Positions 1 to 12,622 of a stretch of 64,000 nucleotides of DNA are shown piece by piece; position 1 is the stretch's first letter, and every line of letters starts with the position of its first letter. A program made the position numbers and the translations under genes. Under the pieces are notes generated by a model. The model was not told the origin of the DNA and made no database searches. It saw nothing but the letters and a program-made list of their open reading frames with translations. Source of the DNA: Condylostoma magnum (Eukaryota; Ciliophora; Heterotrichea; Heterotrichida; Condylostomatidae); NCBI GenBank assembly GCA_920105805.1, contig CAKKTI010000005.1, forward strand, positions 77,499 through 141,498, read 5' to 3'.

Positions 1-9
1 ATAATTAAA

Positions 10-3000
10 ATGTTGGCTTTTCTCTTTACGTATTGTCTAGCAGAACTGCAATTGCCGTGCAAATCCTCGTGTTACAATGGCTGGGTAATTTTTATTTAGT
101 AAGGGGATAATTACTGTGATTTTGCTTGTATGAATTACCCCTGTAATTTTGATGTAATACCGGGAACATCACATGATATTTAGAACTCAGATTGTTTACA
201 GAGCTGCACTTACTCCTAATGCGATCCGTCTCTATTAGGAAACGGTGAATGCGACGATGACTGTAATATATGATAATGTGGGTATGATATGGGAGATTGT
301 TCCTATTGCGAGGCAGGGTGCAGTTACGACGAGTTTATAAGCGGCGAATGTGTTGAAGACTGCAATGTATTATAGTGCTTTTACAGCAACGGTAATTGTG
401 GATCAGGCTATTGCAGTTAATCATGCGAAAAAGCAATGATAGAGAACGGTGTATGCAACCTAGAATGCTATGTGGAATCCTGCGGCTATGACATGCCGGA
501 CTGCCCTCATCCAAGCACTCTCTGCAAATTTGGGTGCTTTAGTGAAATGATTAATAACGGAGTCTGTGATTTAAACGAGTGCTATAATAATGACTGCAAT
601 TGAGACTAGCCTGATTGCCCAGACCCTAATAGCTTATGCTCTACATATTGCTTTCCTGATTTATATAATAACTCAGAGTGTGATGAACAATGTGATTCTA
701 GTCAGTGCTAGTATGATAACGGTAGTTGTAATTGTAATGAAGGATGCTCGTTTGATAAGCTAAATAGTACTGATCCTGCCTGTGATCCTGACTGTGAAAC
801 TGCTAGGTGTTAATTTCATAAAGGAAAGTGCGGAACTTGTGCAGGTGGGTGCTATATTGGGGCAGATCCTGCAGTTTCTTATAACTAGAAGCATTGCTAT
901 ACACCTTCATGTGGGTATGATGGAATAAATACCTCAACTTCGTATAGTTATAACAATTCTCAGCATAGATAGTGAGTTAAGACCTATTTCCACTAAATAA
1001 TTGCAGAAGATTATACCGATACTTTTTTTGATATTGATGATGGTTGTAGCTGTTATATAGGAAACTGTATACAGGGATATAATTTTATTTAAGACTGTAG
1101 TTAGGATTGTTATACAGCAGAATGTGATTATTGCCTGGGAGCCTGTAATCCTCCAGATTGTGCTGGTGATAGTTGCTGTTTTGACACTTAGTGCTAAGTT
1201 TGTTTTGGTACTCAAGATGGATAATGCTTAAAATGTTCTACGGACTTCCAGTACTACGGATACTGTCTTCAATCATGTTCTTATGGATTCACACAGATTC
1301 CATTGTTTACAGATTACTCTACAATATGCATGCTTGAAATAATTACCACTGAGTAAGTTATATGGGTAGCTGAGGGTTAAAATGGAGATGGAAGAACATA
1401 GGATGCACCTGCTGGGGATTTAAGGACTGCGTTCATTTCTATATATTCTACTAATATCATAGTTAATATAATGGGAGGAACTTATGATATTTCAGCTGGA
1501 GGCACTGATTATCTGAATTAGTTTGATAGACCGTTATTATTACATAAGTTATTGTAGAGAGAAACGTTGCTAATTAGGCATTTTGAGTGTACGGATGCCA
1601 ATCAAGACACTTATAGAAGTTTTTGCTAAGAAGAAACTGTGATTATCTTTGGGAATGGAGATGAAGACGGATAAAATGCTACGCTGGATATTCATGGTAT
1701 TACTACTATACAGAATATTGTGTTCTCAGGAAAAGCTATAAGAGTAGAGCCATGTGATGACTAGAATGACTATTGCACTTATTGTGCCATGATTACAGAA
1801 GGAGTTAATGACAGAGGGGAAGATGTTGAGTTTTATATGGAAGATTGCACTAAGTATGAGGATTATAATCTTATTTTTATACATTCTTAGTAAACCCTCA
1901 TATTGGAGAATGTTGCCTTCAAAGATATAAGATTTTAGCCTAAAAGTGTCATTTATAATGAATTTGGTTATTTAAAAATGACTAATGTTGACTTTTATGA
2001 TATTACACCAGCTCCACTTTATGGAGTTATTATTTACAATGCAGATTGTACCTAGACTGATAAGTCTAGAGGGCCATATTATTGTGGAAAAGTTGAGTAT
2101 AATACAGGAGAAGTATCATATTTGAATAACGGCTTTGAAATATCCAGTGATTTATACTTCTCAGGATTTTTAATAGCAGTTAGACTCGAGTTGGTTTCTA
2201 TAGTAAATGTTAACTTTCATCATAACATTTGTTACGAATGACCAGAAAGTTAGGTAGAAGGAGCTAATAATTACACCGGCATGCTAATCTATCTAACTAA
2301 TATAAGATAAGCTGTTATAGAGGATTGTGAATTTAACTATAATTCAGTCAGATGGGGATTAATCTACTTTACATTGACAATTACGTATCCTATTAGAATT
2401 GAAGATGGATAGATTACGGAAAATGACTTAAATCATATCTAAATTATTAATAGTGATTTTAGGCACAACTCAGGAGTAGATTTCACTGTTATTAATGTTG
2501 ATATTTTCAATGAACCTGGCAATATTATTATATAGGATTGCGATTTTGAGAATAACTTTTCATTAGAGGGAAGCATTATCTCTTTTAGGTAATTAGGGAA
2601 TTCGATAGAAAAATGGCAATAGGAACAAATATAAACAGTAAACTATAATGGATCTCAACAATAAGTCACTATACCTCCCAAACGGCTTCATCTTATCAAT
2701 ATTACATTTAGCAGTAACAATTTTTAACAAGGAATATTTATATCATTCTTAGCAAATGTACTATTATAAGATGTTCGAGTAATAAATAATAGAGATAGTA
2801 ATGATGTTTCAATGTAAACTACAACATTTGACGCTTTTATTTAAGATGAAAAATCCTATGTAACTCTGTAATCAAATAAAGTAGGCACAGTATCTATACA
2901 ATAGACGATAAATATGGATAGGATATATGGATTAAGCTTAGAATAATTCACACTGGAGAATAATAAATCATTAACAAGTATGGCTGGATTAAATCTAGAT

Positions 3001-6000
3001 TAAATATACAAATCTATTACAATATCCAATGATAGTAAGTTTTTAAGTAATGAATCTTCTTATGAGAAATAATCTTGCCTGATAGTCAACTTTTACAATG
3101 ATTTAACAGTTTAAGATACATTAATTTCTGATAATATCAATACCAGAGGCTCAGGAGCAATGTCATTATAAGGATTAGCCGATGGAGCCATTGCAAATCT
3201 AACAAACCTGACATTTACATCAAACAGAGCTCCTTAATATGCTGCAATGGCAATTTACTCTATCTCTTAGACTAACATTTCCCATTCTACTTTTACTGAT
3301 AATATAGCAACCTAATTTATCACTGGAGGATTATAAATAATAAACAATAGAAACACGGCAACTTATAAAGTTAAATTATATAAAACAGATTTTAACCGTA
3401 ATTCATCCTAATAAAGGTTTGTAGGAGCCTTAGGTGCTTTTTCAGAAGTTGTTTTACTCTCTACTCTTGATTTGATTATAGAAGAATGCAACTTCGATGG
3501 TAATTATGCAAAATTAGGAGGATCTTCTATAACTATTAATGCATCAATTGGACTAACAGAAAATTCTTAAATAATTAAGTCAGATTTTACAAATAGTTAA
3601 ATTTAAGGTACAGGAAATATACTATTAAATTTCTAATACGGAATCTTACTTATTAAAGAATGCAAATTTACAAAAAACACCTAGGGAGCTGGTCTTGCAT
3701 TATATATATCAATCAGTGAGAATAAAGATCAATAACCTTCAAAGGTGATTTTAGAAAATGTAGAAATGTACGAAAATACAGGAGAATCTGTAGTATATGC
3801 AACAGGAATTGGATAAATGTCAACAATAGAAACACTAGAAAGCAAGTTTTGAAATAACTCAGCATAGGTAATAGTAATTGAGCATTCAATATGAAAAGAT
3901 AACAATTCTGAATTAAGTAACAATAGTTTCACAGAAGGAACAGCTTTATACATAACATCTGAAGCAAGAGTAGAAAACAATGATACACAGTATTCATAGA
4001 ACAGGGCTATAGAGAACGGAGGAGCAATAGCCCTAGCAGGAAGGTCTAATTTTGTATGCAATAGGTGCTAGTTTCTAAGCAACACAGCTGATTTGTCAGG
4101 AGGTGCAATCTTTCTAGAGTAGAAATCTCTAATTGAAATTTATGACTCTAACTTTCTATCTAATATATCCCAAAATGTAGGATCTGCTATTTATTTAATG
4201 GGATCCTAATTTGCAATATCAGTTATAAAAAACAGTACATTTGAAAGGAATTTTGCTGGAGGAAGTGCTGTTATATCCCTAACTGCATCAATTGCTGAAA
4301 TTTAAGACTGTACAATTTAGAAAAATACAGCATCTGGACTATCCCCAGGAATTGATACAAACACTTCAACATTATCCATAAAAAATACTATATTTGATAG
4401 TCAATCATCTTAATAAGGAAGTTTTCTATATGCAACTACTGAGAGCCATATAAGCATAGAAGAGTGTACTTTTTCTAATGGACAGGGTAATGATTACGGA
4501 GGAGCAATACTAGGTGTGTCTAGTGATATAAGCATAAAACACTCTGATTTTAAAAGCAATAAGGGTGACTATGGAGGTGCTATTAGCATAAATGGCGGTA
4601 CTAAGTTAAAAATATAGGATTCTACCTTTGAAAACTGCAATGCTTAGTAATAAGGAGGAGCTATTGAGGCCTTTAACTCCAGCATGAATATAATAAACAC
4701 TACATTCTCAGACAATAGCTTAACTACCATTTCAGCTTCTACAATACACGAATTTAAGCTAACTGATTCTCTTATAAAAGACAGTACTGGCCTTGAGTCT
4801 GGAGGTATTTACTGCTTTGATTGCAGATCAGTAATAATAGATACTTGTAGGTTTGAGAATCTTACATCGGATATATAAGGCGGCGCGCTGAACATGGTAA
4901 AGAAGCAAAGCTCCAGCTATATTGATGAGGTAAATATACTAAACAGTGAATTTGTAAGAAATGAAGCAGCTAATGGAGGAGCAATCTTCTTAGATACTGC
5001 TAAATTATATGCAGTTGAAAATAGCTTTTATAGTAACAAGGCTTGAATAGAAGAAGATGACAATGCATTCGCTTAGTTATTTCAAGGGAGAGGTGGAGCA
5101 ATTCATATAGAGTGTAATAATTATAACTGTTAAAGTACTATTTTTAATAACAGATTCACTAGAAATGTAGCAAGTCTTGATGGAGGGGGCTGGTACTATA
5201 CAGGCACTCCTCCGATTGCAGGGGATAATTAGTTTTTTGAGAATGAGGCTTAATATGGCTCGAACAAGGCATCGTATGGAAGAGAAATCCGACTGCTAGA
5301 TAAAGTGGTAGCTGAAAATGAATATACACTATAAAAGGTTGCAAGTGGTTAAAAGAGTGAAACTATTAAATTTGGATTGTTTGATGAAGAAAACCAGATA
5401 TTATCCACTGACTTCATATCTGAGTGTTCACTAAAATCCCCTGAAGATGATGTATAACTTTCTGGTACTAGTAGGGTAAGAGCGTAGGCTGGTATATACA
5501 CGTTTGATAGCTACAGTATGACAGCTGTTCCTGGAACCAATACCACCTTATAAGTAGAAAGCTCAGCCTTACCTAGTGATTAAATTCTTGATATTAGTGT
5601 TAATTTTAGATACTGTACATATGGGGAAATATTATCTGGTAATTAGTGTATTCTATGTGAGTCTAATACTTATTCACTCACTCTTAATGCAACAATTTGC
5701 TCCTTATGCCCAGACTCAGATGCTGATTGTTTAGGCGGGGCTGAAATCTATCCATTAGAAGGTAAGTGGAGGTCAAGTTTCTACAGTGAAAACTTTTTCG
5801 CCTGTCCTCGTGAAGTTTCATGTTTAGGCCATAAGAAGTATTCAAGTTATACAGGAGTATGTGAAAAAGGATTTAAAGGAAATATGTGCTAAAGTTGTGA
5901 TGATAATTATTCCAGAACATCTACCAATATGTGTGAAAAATGCCCTGATAAGGCGATTAATTCGATAAGACTAACAGGAGTAGGAATTTTAGTTATTTTA

Positions 6001-7380
6001 GTCATAGTGTTTATAGTACGTTCTACAATGAAAAGTGCGATAAAACCATTAGAGCTCCACTCTGTATATTTAAGAATTTTTACCGATTATATACAACTTG
6101 TTGCCTTTATAGGAATGTTTAATTTAAACTGGCCAAAATTAGTTAGAGAGTTATTAGCTACTTAGGATTAAGCCGGAAGTGTTGGTTAGCAAGCCTTTTC
6201 TTTTGACTGTTATCTCGATGAGGCTGGGGGCGATATGGATGTTTATTACTAAAAGATGCTGTTTATGGCATTACTTCCTTTTCTGATAGTTTTAATATGC
6301 ACAGTCTTATGGGGTGCAGTTACTGTCATCACCAGAGATACTTACTACATGAAAAACCAGTATGTAACAACCCTCGTTGTATTAATGTTTCTAGCTCACC
6401 CTGATATAGTTGAAAGGATCTTTGCTGTGTTTTCATGTACAGAAATAGATAACGGTGAGTTTTACTTAAATGATGACCTTGATTTAGAGTGTTGAAATGA
6501 GGAACATAAGAAGTTTGCGTTCGGAGTAGGAATACCAGGGTTAATCCTTTGGGTAGTCGGAATTCCTACAGTAGCACTTTTAATCCTTTCATCATTACGT
6601 AAAAGATTAAAAGAGCCATTAATAAAATCTAAATTCGGGTACTTATACAATGGCTTTTAGTAAAAGTACTATTATTGGTAGATAATTGTAGTGTATAGGA
6701 AGATCGGTGTTGCTTTTATTGCTGTTTTTATGAGCACTTTAAATGTAGCAATATAAGCTTTAACTGTAATGATGTTTATACTTGCGAGTTATTACCTTCA
6801 TGTGAAAGTTTTACCGTTTTAGTTTGAAGAGTTGAACTTGCTAGAGAGTAGGTCTATTTTAATTTCAGGAATCACTATATATTGTGGACTGTACTTCCTA
6901 ACCTCCGATATTCCAGATGAAGCTGGATTAACTTTCTTTATTGTTATTGTATTAGGAAATATATACTTTATGCTTTATTGGGGATGGGGATTGGTGAAAA
7001 ATTATCTATATAAGCTGGGAATGGAATAGCCACTTATACTGCAGAAAATTTTAAAATGTACTCCGAGACTTCTTAATTGGATTAATAAAGGAGTTGAGGA
7101 GCTTGAGTAAAAGTTTTAGTAGTTGTAGTAAATTGATTTAGCTAGAGAACTTGAAAAGGATAAAGAAACTATTCTTAAAAATTTTATGGAAGGCAATAAA
7201 TAGATAAATTATCAAGATGAATAAGTTGTTATTGAGTTGTAAGATGATGAGAATGAAGAGCTGGAGTCTGATAGATCAGTTTCGCTGTTTTAAATTATAT
7301 AAGATAATAATCAAGGTTTTACTAATTTTTAATTTTCAGAAGAATCAAAAAATAATTAGGATTAAATAGTAATTAGGTGA
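10..7380 (+). CDS. Giant surface protein: LNR/Cys-rich, beta-helix, polytopic C-terminus
   Basis: One continuous frame of about 2,456 aa, ending at TGA 7378. Start chosen at the first ATG, which opens a short hydrophobic signal-like stretch (MLAFLFTYCLA). Residues about 15-440 are cysteine-rich with Notch/LNR-type repeats (NGECDDDC, YDMGDC, NGVCDLNEC); TGA codons at 271 and 601 fall on the tryptophan of this repeat. Residues about 440-1,830 are repetitive N/S/G-rich strands typical of a right-handed parallel beta-helix (pectin-lyase fold). A second Cys-rich block (residues about 1,860-1,985) is followed by roughly eight membrane segments to residue 2,336, then a Q/E-rich cytoplasmic tail. Similar beta-helix/multi-TM giants occur in other ciliates; ligand and function are unknown. 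A start upstream of the window cannot be excluded. Confidence 0.85.
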
Positions 7381-7462
7381 TAAATGTGTGTTTTATAAGT
7401 TTACTATGTAATATGGGTAACTAAATTATACTAACAATAAAACTCAATATACTGCAAAATAT

Positions 7463-8161
7463 CTAAATATATAAATTATTCATCTTTCTTCTTATTCTTC
7501 TGATGTTATTCTATGATTTCAAAATTTGATCTTTCTATAGTTGAATACCCTATTAGAAATTCTTAACACTAAATTCAGGAAAACTTCTCATGAAATTATT
7601 ATCTCAATTACCATATATCAAATCATTACCTTACTAGTAGATCTTTTTTTACTCTCTGTGAAATTTTTTATCTTAGATTAACTTCGGAGATTTTACATGA
7701 GGGCGTAAGGGTTAATAGATTTTATCATAGTTAACAAAATCAGTTGATTTAAAGCTGAATGAGCCTTTCTCTGAATTGCATTTAGGTAGTTTACTAATCT
7801 GATATTTTTTAGTACTAAATAGTTAATCCACTCTTTTAGGTGAATAGTACCCAATACACGGCTATACTTTATTATTCTTAGTACAGACTAATCTAGATTT
7901 ATGTACCTATTTCTTCTTTCTATTCTAAGAGGGAGGTATAATTATACTAGCTTTAAGACTACTCGTTCTTTCTTACATTAATTTTCCAATACTATCCCTT
8001 TCCTTTACAAATGGAATAAATTCGTAACTATTTTTCAATGGACTGTTCTAGATAGATCTGATTAAGTTGAAATGTAGGAGATTTTTGTTTCTTGGCTTCT
8101 AAATTATTTTCTTTATTTATCTATATGGTCTAGATGGCTTTTAATAAGACATTTTATGCAT
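7463..8161 (-). CDS. Hypothetical basic protein (232 aa)
   Basis: Open frame from ATG 8161 (or the in-frame ATG at 8152) to TAG 7463. The product is Lys/Arg/Ser-rich with no signal peptide or membrane segment and contains the short motif CIGYYSPKRVDQ, reminiscent of small microtubule-associated proteins with PGxY/GYYSPK elements, which is only an impression. Gln comes from numerous TAA/TAG codons and one internal TGA reads as Trp (YGNWDNNF). It is divergent from the next gene (127 bp apart) and tail-to-tail with the giant surface-protein gene. No family recognised. Confidence 0.55.
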
Positions 8162-8288
8162 TAATAAAGTCAACTTTTGTTAATATTTACTTAATCACTA
8201 TTAAAATCATTATTCACGTATATTAAGCAGATTTTTAAAATTTTAGTACTGAAAATACAACATTTTAAAAAGTTTATTATTAATAGGA

Positions 8289-9470
8289 ATGTTGACAAGT
8301 TAAAAGTCAAATAGTATAAAATTTAATGAAAGACGTAGAGTTTCTAGATCTCCACATCATTCATCCAAGAGAAAAAATTCAGTGAAATCTAATTCAAATG
8401 ACTTAAGAACAACTCAAACATTCAAAAAATCTCCGTCTAATAGCAAATTAAGCTTTAATGATTCAAAAAGAACACTTAATTATAGATCCAAGTAGAGCTT
8501 AGTATCACCTAAAATTAAAAAACAAAGAAAAAATTGAAATCCTTAAGATCAAAAACTAACAAAATCAATGTTTAACTAAAACAACATTGAAACTCCAAAA
8601 ATGCATGAAATTAACTTTGATAATTAAGCTTAACGATAAAATAAGAATATGTCTTAATTTGCGGATATTATTGGGAAAGAAGCGTTTTTACTGGAGTCCA
8701 GACTGAATCAAAGATTAGGTAATTTAACACCGGCTGACAGTAGGAAAAAGTTTTATATTATATAGGAGACTTTTCTTAAAGTAATTGAATCTGTGAAACC
8801 TCTAAAGGGGCTGTTAAGTTCTATTAAATCAGGGTATGATTACTAGATAAAAAGTTGTGAAGAGAAGCTATTGAATAATTAAAGGAATGAAGCTGAATTA
8901 AGATAATAAATACTTTAAACATCATAACAGCTTTAAGATTTACGTTTATAGGTTGAGTAGAAGAACAATACGAAGACTTAAAAGTACTAGGACACTGAAG
9001 TGGATTAATTAATAATTTCTTACTAAAAACTATAATAGAAGTTTGAATAAAAGGAATTGGAGAATTTGTAGTTAAAATAGCAGGAAAAATAAATGAATGA
9101 ATTAATATAAGCTTTGTAATACCATAATATTCCGATTGATTAGATATATAACTCATATGTAGCTCCAATGTAAAGTGATTAGTAATATGATAGTGTGACA
9201 GATGATGATATAGAAGATTTACCTTAAAAGCCAACTAAATAAATAAATAGACCTGCTATTGTTCCTAGATTAAACTTAACTAATATCAAACCAGATCAAG
9301 ATAGTAATGAGGAAAGTTCCAGTGAAAACGAGTAACAGTTAGGAAATCATTATTCTAATTGAAAACTATCTAATATACCATCACTTCAAAGTGTATCACA
9401 AAAACTCTATTAAAGGGGTTAATACACATAAGTTAACAAAATAAACAACATGTAACACTATAAATTATGA
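8289..9470 (+). CDS. Coiled-coil protein (393 aa)
   Basis: Frame from ATG 8289 to TGA 9468; TAA codons shortly before could also terminate. The N-terminal 130 residues are Ser/Lys/Arg-rich and probably disordered (RRRVSRSPHHSSKRKNS). Residues about 180-290 form a long Q/E/L-rich coiled coil. The C-terminus is acidic (DSNEESSSENEQQ). No catalytic motif. Likely a cytoskeletal or scaffold protein; family not recognised. Its stop abuts the stop of the convergent gene on the other strand. Confidence 0.6.
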
Positions 9471-11367
9471 CTATTCTAATTCTTGATGTGTTTCAGTTAA
9501 AGCTTTAATAATTGAAAATCGCTTTACCAAGTTTGAATCCTTTTCTTCTAAAGTTTAATTTTGATTTAACTACACTAGGTTCTCGTATCCATCAAATTAT
9601 ATACTTTCCTTAAGCTTTTAAACATCCTTAAAGCCTTAAATGCGATGTTCAGTCAAACTATCCATTGATATATCAGAAGAAGGATCTGAATATAGGTTAT
9701 TTTGTATCTAAGATTGCATATTATCTTCTTTTATTTTAATAGCTTAACTAAGTTATTATAGTCTCTCTAATTCATCAAATGGTTCAAATGATGATCTAGC
9801 ATTTGGATCTTTTGGACAGTCTTAAATACTATGTCCCACTCCTTTGCAACTAGAACATTTCGGAATTTTCTTAATTTTTAAAGCCTCGTTAAAAGTATCA
9901 TCTTCTCCTTCCTATTTTTATTCATGCATTTGAGATTTGCAGCCAGGAGCTTATGCATTTAGTTTTCCGCAACATCACCATTATTCGCCACTGTATTCTC
10001 CCTAGTGAACTTTACAAGATCAATTAAAGTTTTCTGATTCGAAATAAACTTTAGAGCAGTGAATGCAGACCTTTTCATCCTATTGATTATTTTGATTCTG
10101 GAAGTCTTTCAGTTTTAGCATTGTTTTGCTGTACTGTTCAGATAATAACTTTAGTTTATGCGACTATTAATTTACTTTTTCTTCAAGAGCTTAATTTTCT
10201 TCCTAGTACTTATGCAAGTTATCTTAAAGCCTTTTTATAATACTTTTTGATTTATCTTTTAGAAGTGCATATGCATCTACTGTCTCATCTTTTACTTTAG
10301 TAACAAGTCCTATTTTATTCATTCATTCATCCTTTTATTTCATAAGCTTGAATATTTTATTTTAGTTTTATTCTTTGTGTTCCAGTAAATTCTTCATTGC
10401 ATTTCATTCTTAGGATTTAACCTCTTAAAATTGCATATGAATAGTTTTCATATCACAAATGTTTTGTAAGCTTTCATATAAGGCCTTTAACTTTTCTCCT
10501 ATAAGACTATTCTCCATTAAGAAAAGTTTGTTTTGGTGATTTACTTTATATAATTTGTTTTATATTTTGTTTAGTTAGTTAAGTTAATACAGACATATGT
10601 AAACGGATATCTTTCTATAGTCTTTCTTGGTTTTACCGTCTTTGTATTTATTATATTTGAGCTTCTAGTAATTTATTTTTGTGAATTAGAGATCAGTAAG
10701 ATACTTGGTTTTGATGCTATTCGTATTAACTAATTTTCTATTTTAATTGTATAATTTCAAACTAAGAAAATTTTAATTAGGATTATAGGCTTAGTATTTC
10801 AAGCTTCATTTCATCAATAGTGCTTTAAGACATATACACCTTTTACTTGAACTCTGTGATTGTGCTCTAGGCTGTTTACAATTCTTATTTTGTTTGTTCT
10901 AATTCATTAGATAATTATTCACTAAGGACTAATTCTTATTTTATTTGGCTAGAGCTTGTATCAATACCAAATGTAGTCTGTCGTTTCTAATCCTATTAAT
11001 TTCTTGTTTTGTACTTAAGCATGGGCAAAATATACTATTTAACAACTTTAGCTGCTTTTTATGGAGAAATCTACTTTCTTTTCTAATCTTTATCATTCCT
11101 AATTTTTAAAAAGTCCACTAAAGACTCGCTCTATTATAATTTTGAGCTTGATTTTGAACGTATACAATTTTTAGTCCTTTTAAAATTTTATTAAGAAGAG
11201 TTTAATTTCACAGGCTATGGATCAGGTGAAGTATTACTAGATATAATCCTAGACAGATTATTCGACAATCCACGTTTATATTTCTTTTTAAACAAATCAA
11301 ATTTAATTAAATTGTTTCTAGGTTTGGCTCTTGTGTACTAAAAAGCTATTGCTTGGACGTTATTCAT
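9471..11367 (-). CDS. Coiled-coil protein with CHORD-like zinc domain and CCHC knuckle
   Basis: ATG at 11367. The N-terminal 100 residues are basic, followed by a long coiled coil, a cysteine/histidine module and a CCHC knuckle (CSSCKGVGHSIQDC, C-x2-C-x4-H-x4-C). The Cys/His module has the spacing C-x2-C-x13-C-x2-H-x10-CC-x9-C-x4-H (VCIHC, CKVH, WWCC, GCKSQMH), resembling a CHORD domain; two of its Trp are TGA. The N-terminal and C-terminal halves lie in different frames: reading must skip one base (mod 3) somewhere about 10,560-10,700. No convincing short intron was found, so this is a cryptic intron, a sequence indel or a real frameshift. Stop taken as TAG 9471-9473. Role unknown; zinc-dependent protein or RNA binding is an inference. 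Confidence 0.6.
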
Positions 11368-11617
11368 AATTAAAAATCTAATATCACAAAATATACTTTG
11401 ATAGATTATGCAGTTTAATTTGATTAAATACATTGAAAAAATAAGCACATAATTAATACAAGAATGCGATATATTTTCACTGTATAAAGTATAAAAGCGA
11501 CATATCTAAAATTCTTAGTAAAAATCGTAAATAACAAATTCTTACGAGTATCAAAAATTTCACCTTGACATTTTTGATATAAAACAACCTAATCCACAAA
11601 TATCTATAAACAAAAAA

Positions 11618-12553
11618 ATGCTAGTAGATAGTCAGCGTAAGGCATAAAACCCTTTAAATTAAACTAATTCTCTTAAGTATGCTGGTTAAAAGGTAATTAG
11701 TTAAAATCTTTCGCATCGACAACAGCAGAGAATTGTTTAGTCGGACTTAGTCTATATAATCAATATTCAGGAGTCGCTGGCTGACGAAAAGATTTTATCC
11801 TAAAGCTAATATTTTGGTTAGTTTGGAGAAATAATAAAGTGTAAGGTAAATAGGCACAAACCACTCCACAAAAATGGCATTTATTCTTTTAGCGCACATA
11901 TAACCTACAAAACATCTTTACAGGCAGCTCAATGCATTTAAGCTGTGGATGGCTTTAACTTGCAAGGACTAGTACTATCGCTAACATTTGGAACAACAAA
12001 ATACTGTAATAATTTTCTATAAAAAGGCAAGTGCATAAAGAAATCATGTCCCTTCTTGCATAGATTCTGCAGCGAACAAGACACAATGTCTAAGGACGAA
12101 GTAACTTAATTCCACTTTGTAACTCCAAGTAATTTCAACTATAAAGGACATGAATACAGTGTAATCCCTCCTGATGGTAAGACCTCATTTCTGCCGTCAA
12201 TAGTATCATAACCAAAGCGAGCTAATAGCTAATAGCTAGACTAATCTCCTAAAATCCCAGTAAAAACTAGAAGAAACAGTTAAAATTATATGATTCCTCA
12301 CCGCTGGGGATTCAGCTACTATGAAGATGGGGAATAAAACAAGATTAGTATATACGAGCTTTTACGCCAAAGGCTGTTCAAATAAAAACTGCTTATTTAA
12401 GGCAAAAAGCTAAGAAAAATACTCACCGAGGATTCCTGGATGAAGGATTTTATCATTGCTCTTTATAATAAAACTGCAATAAATACAACTAGCATCCAGA
12501 GCGGCAGCTACGACGATTGTTACCTAGAATTAAAAACAGTTTAATTTTAATAA
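11618..12553 (+). CDS. NOT4-like RRM plus C3H1 zinc-finger protein lacking a RING
   Basis: From ATG 11618 (A-rich context). Residues about 45-135 match the RRM of CCR4-NOT subunit NOT4 (SDLVYIINIQESLADEKIL, YFGQFGEI) and run straight into the NOT4-type finger C-x8-C-x4-C-x3-H (KYCNNFLQKGKC, CPFLH) with identical spacing. NOT4 proteins normally begin with a C4C4 RING E3 domain. Here only about 40 residues precede the RRM and the upstream 250 bp holds no Cys-rich frame. The tail is Q/S-rich with no known domain. The end is uncertain: TAA codons at 12542, 12548 and 12551 are candidates. No in-frame TGA separates it from the downstream IFT172 gene, which is in the same frame. Confidence 0.75.
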
Positions 12554-12622
12554 CTTATTTTCCCTAATTGCAACTCCCGCATATTTCCATAATAACCTTC
12601 ACCGCCATTTATTATTTAAACA

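Noticed and set aside
934-1215. Minus-strand ORF of 93 aa inside the LNR region
   Set aside because: It is an antisense shadow of the Cys-rich repeats of the giant gene; low-complexity I/T-rich product.
9781-9795. tRNA B-box-like GGTTCAAATG
   Set aside because: It lies in a coding region, no A box or cloverleaf can be formed around it, and no tRNA was found elsewhere.
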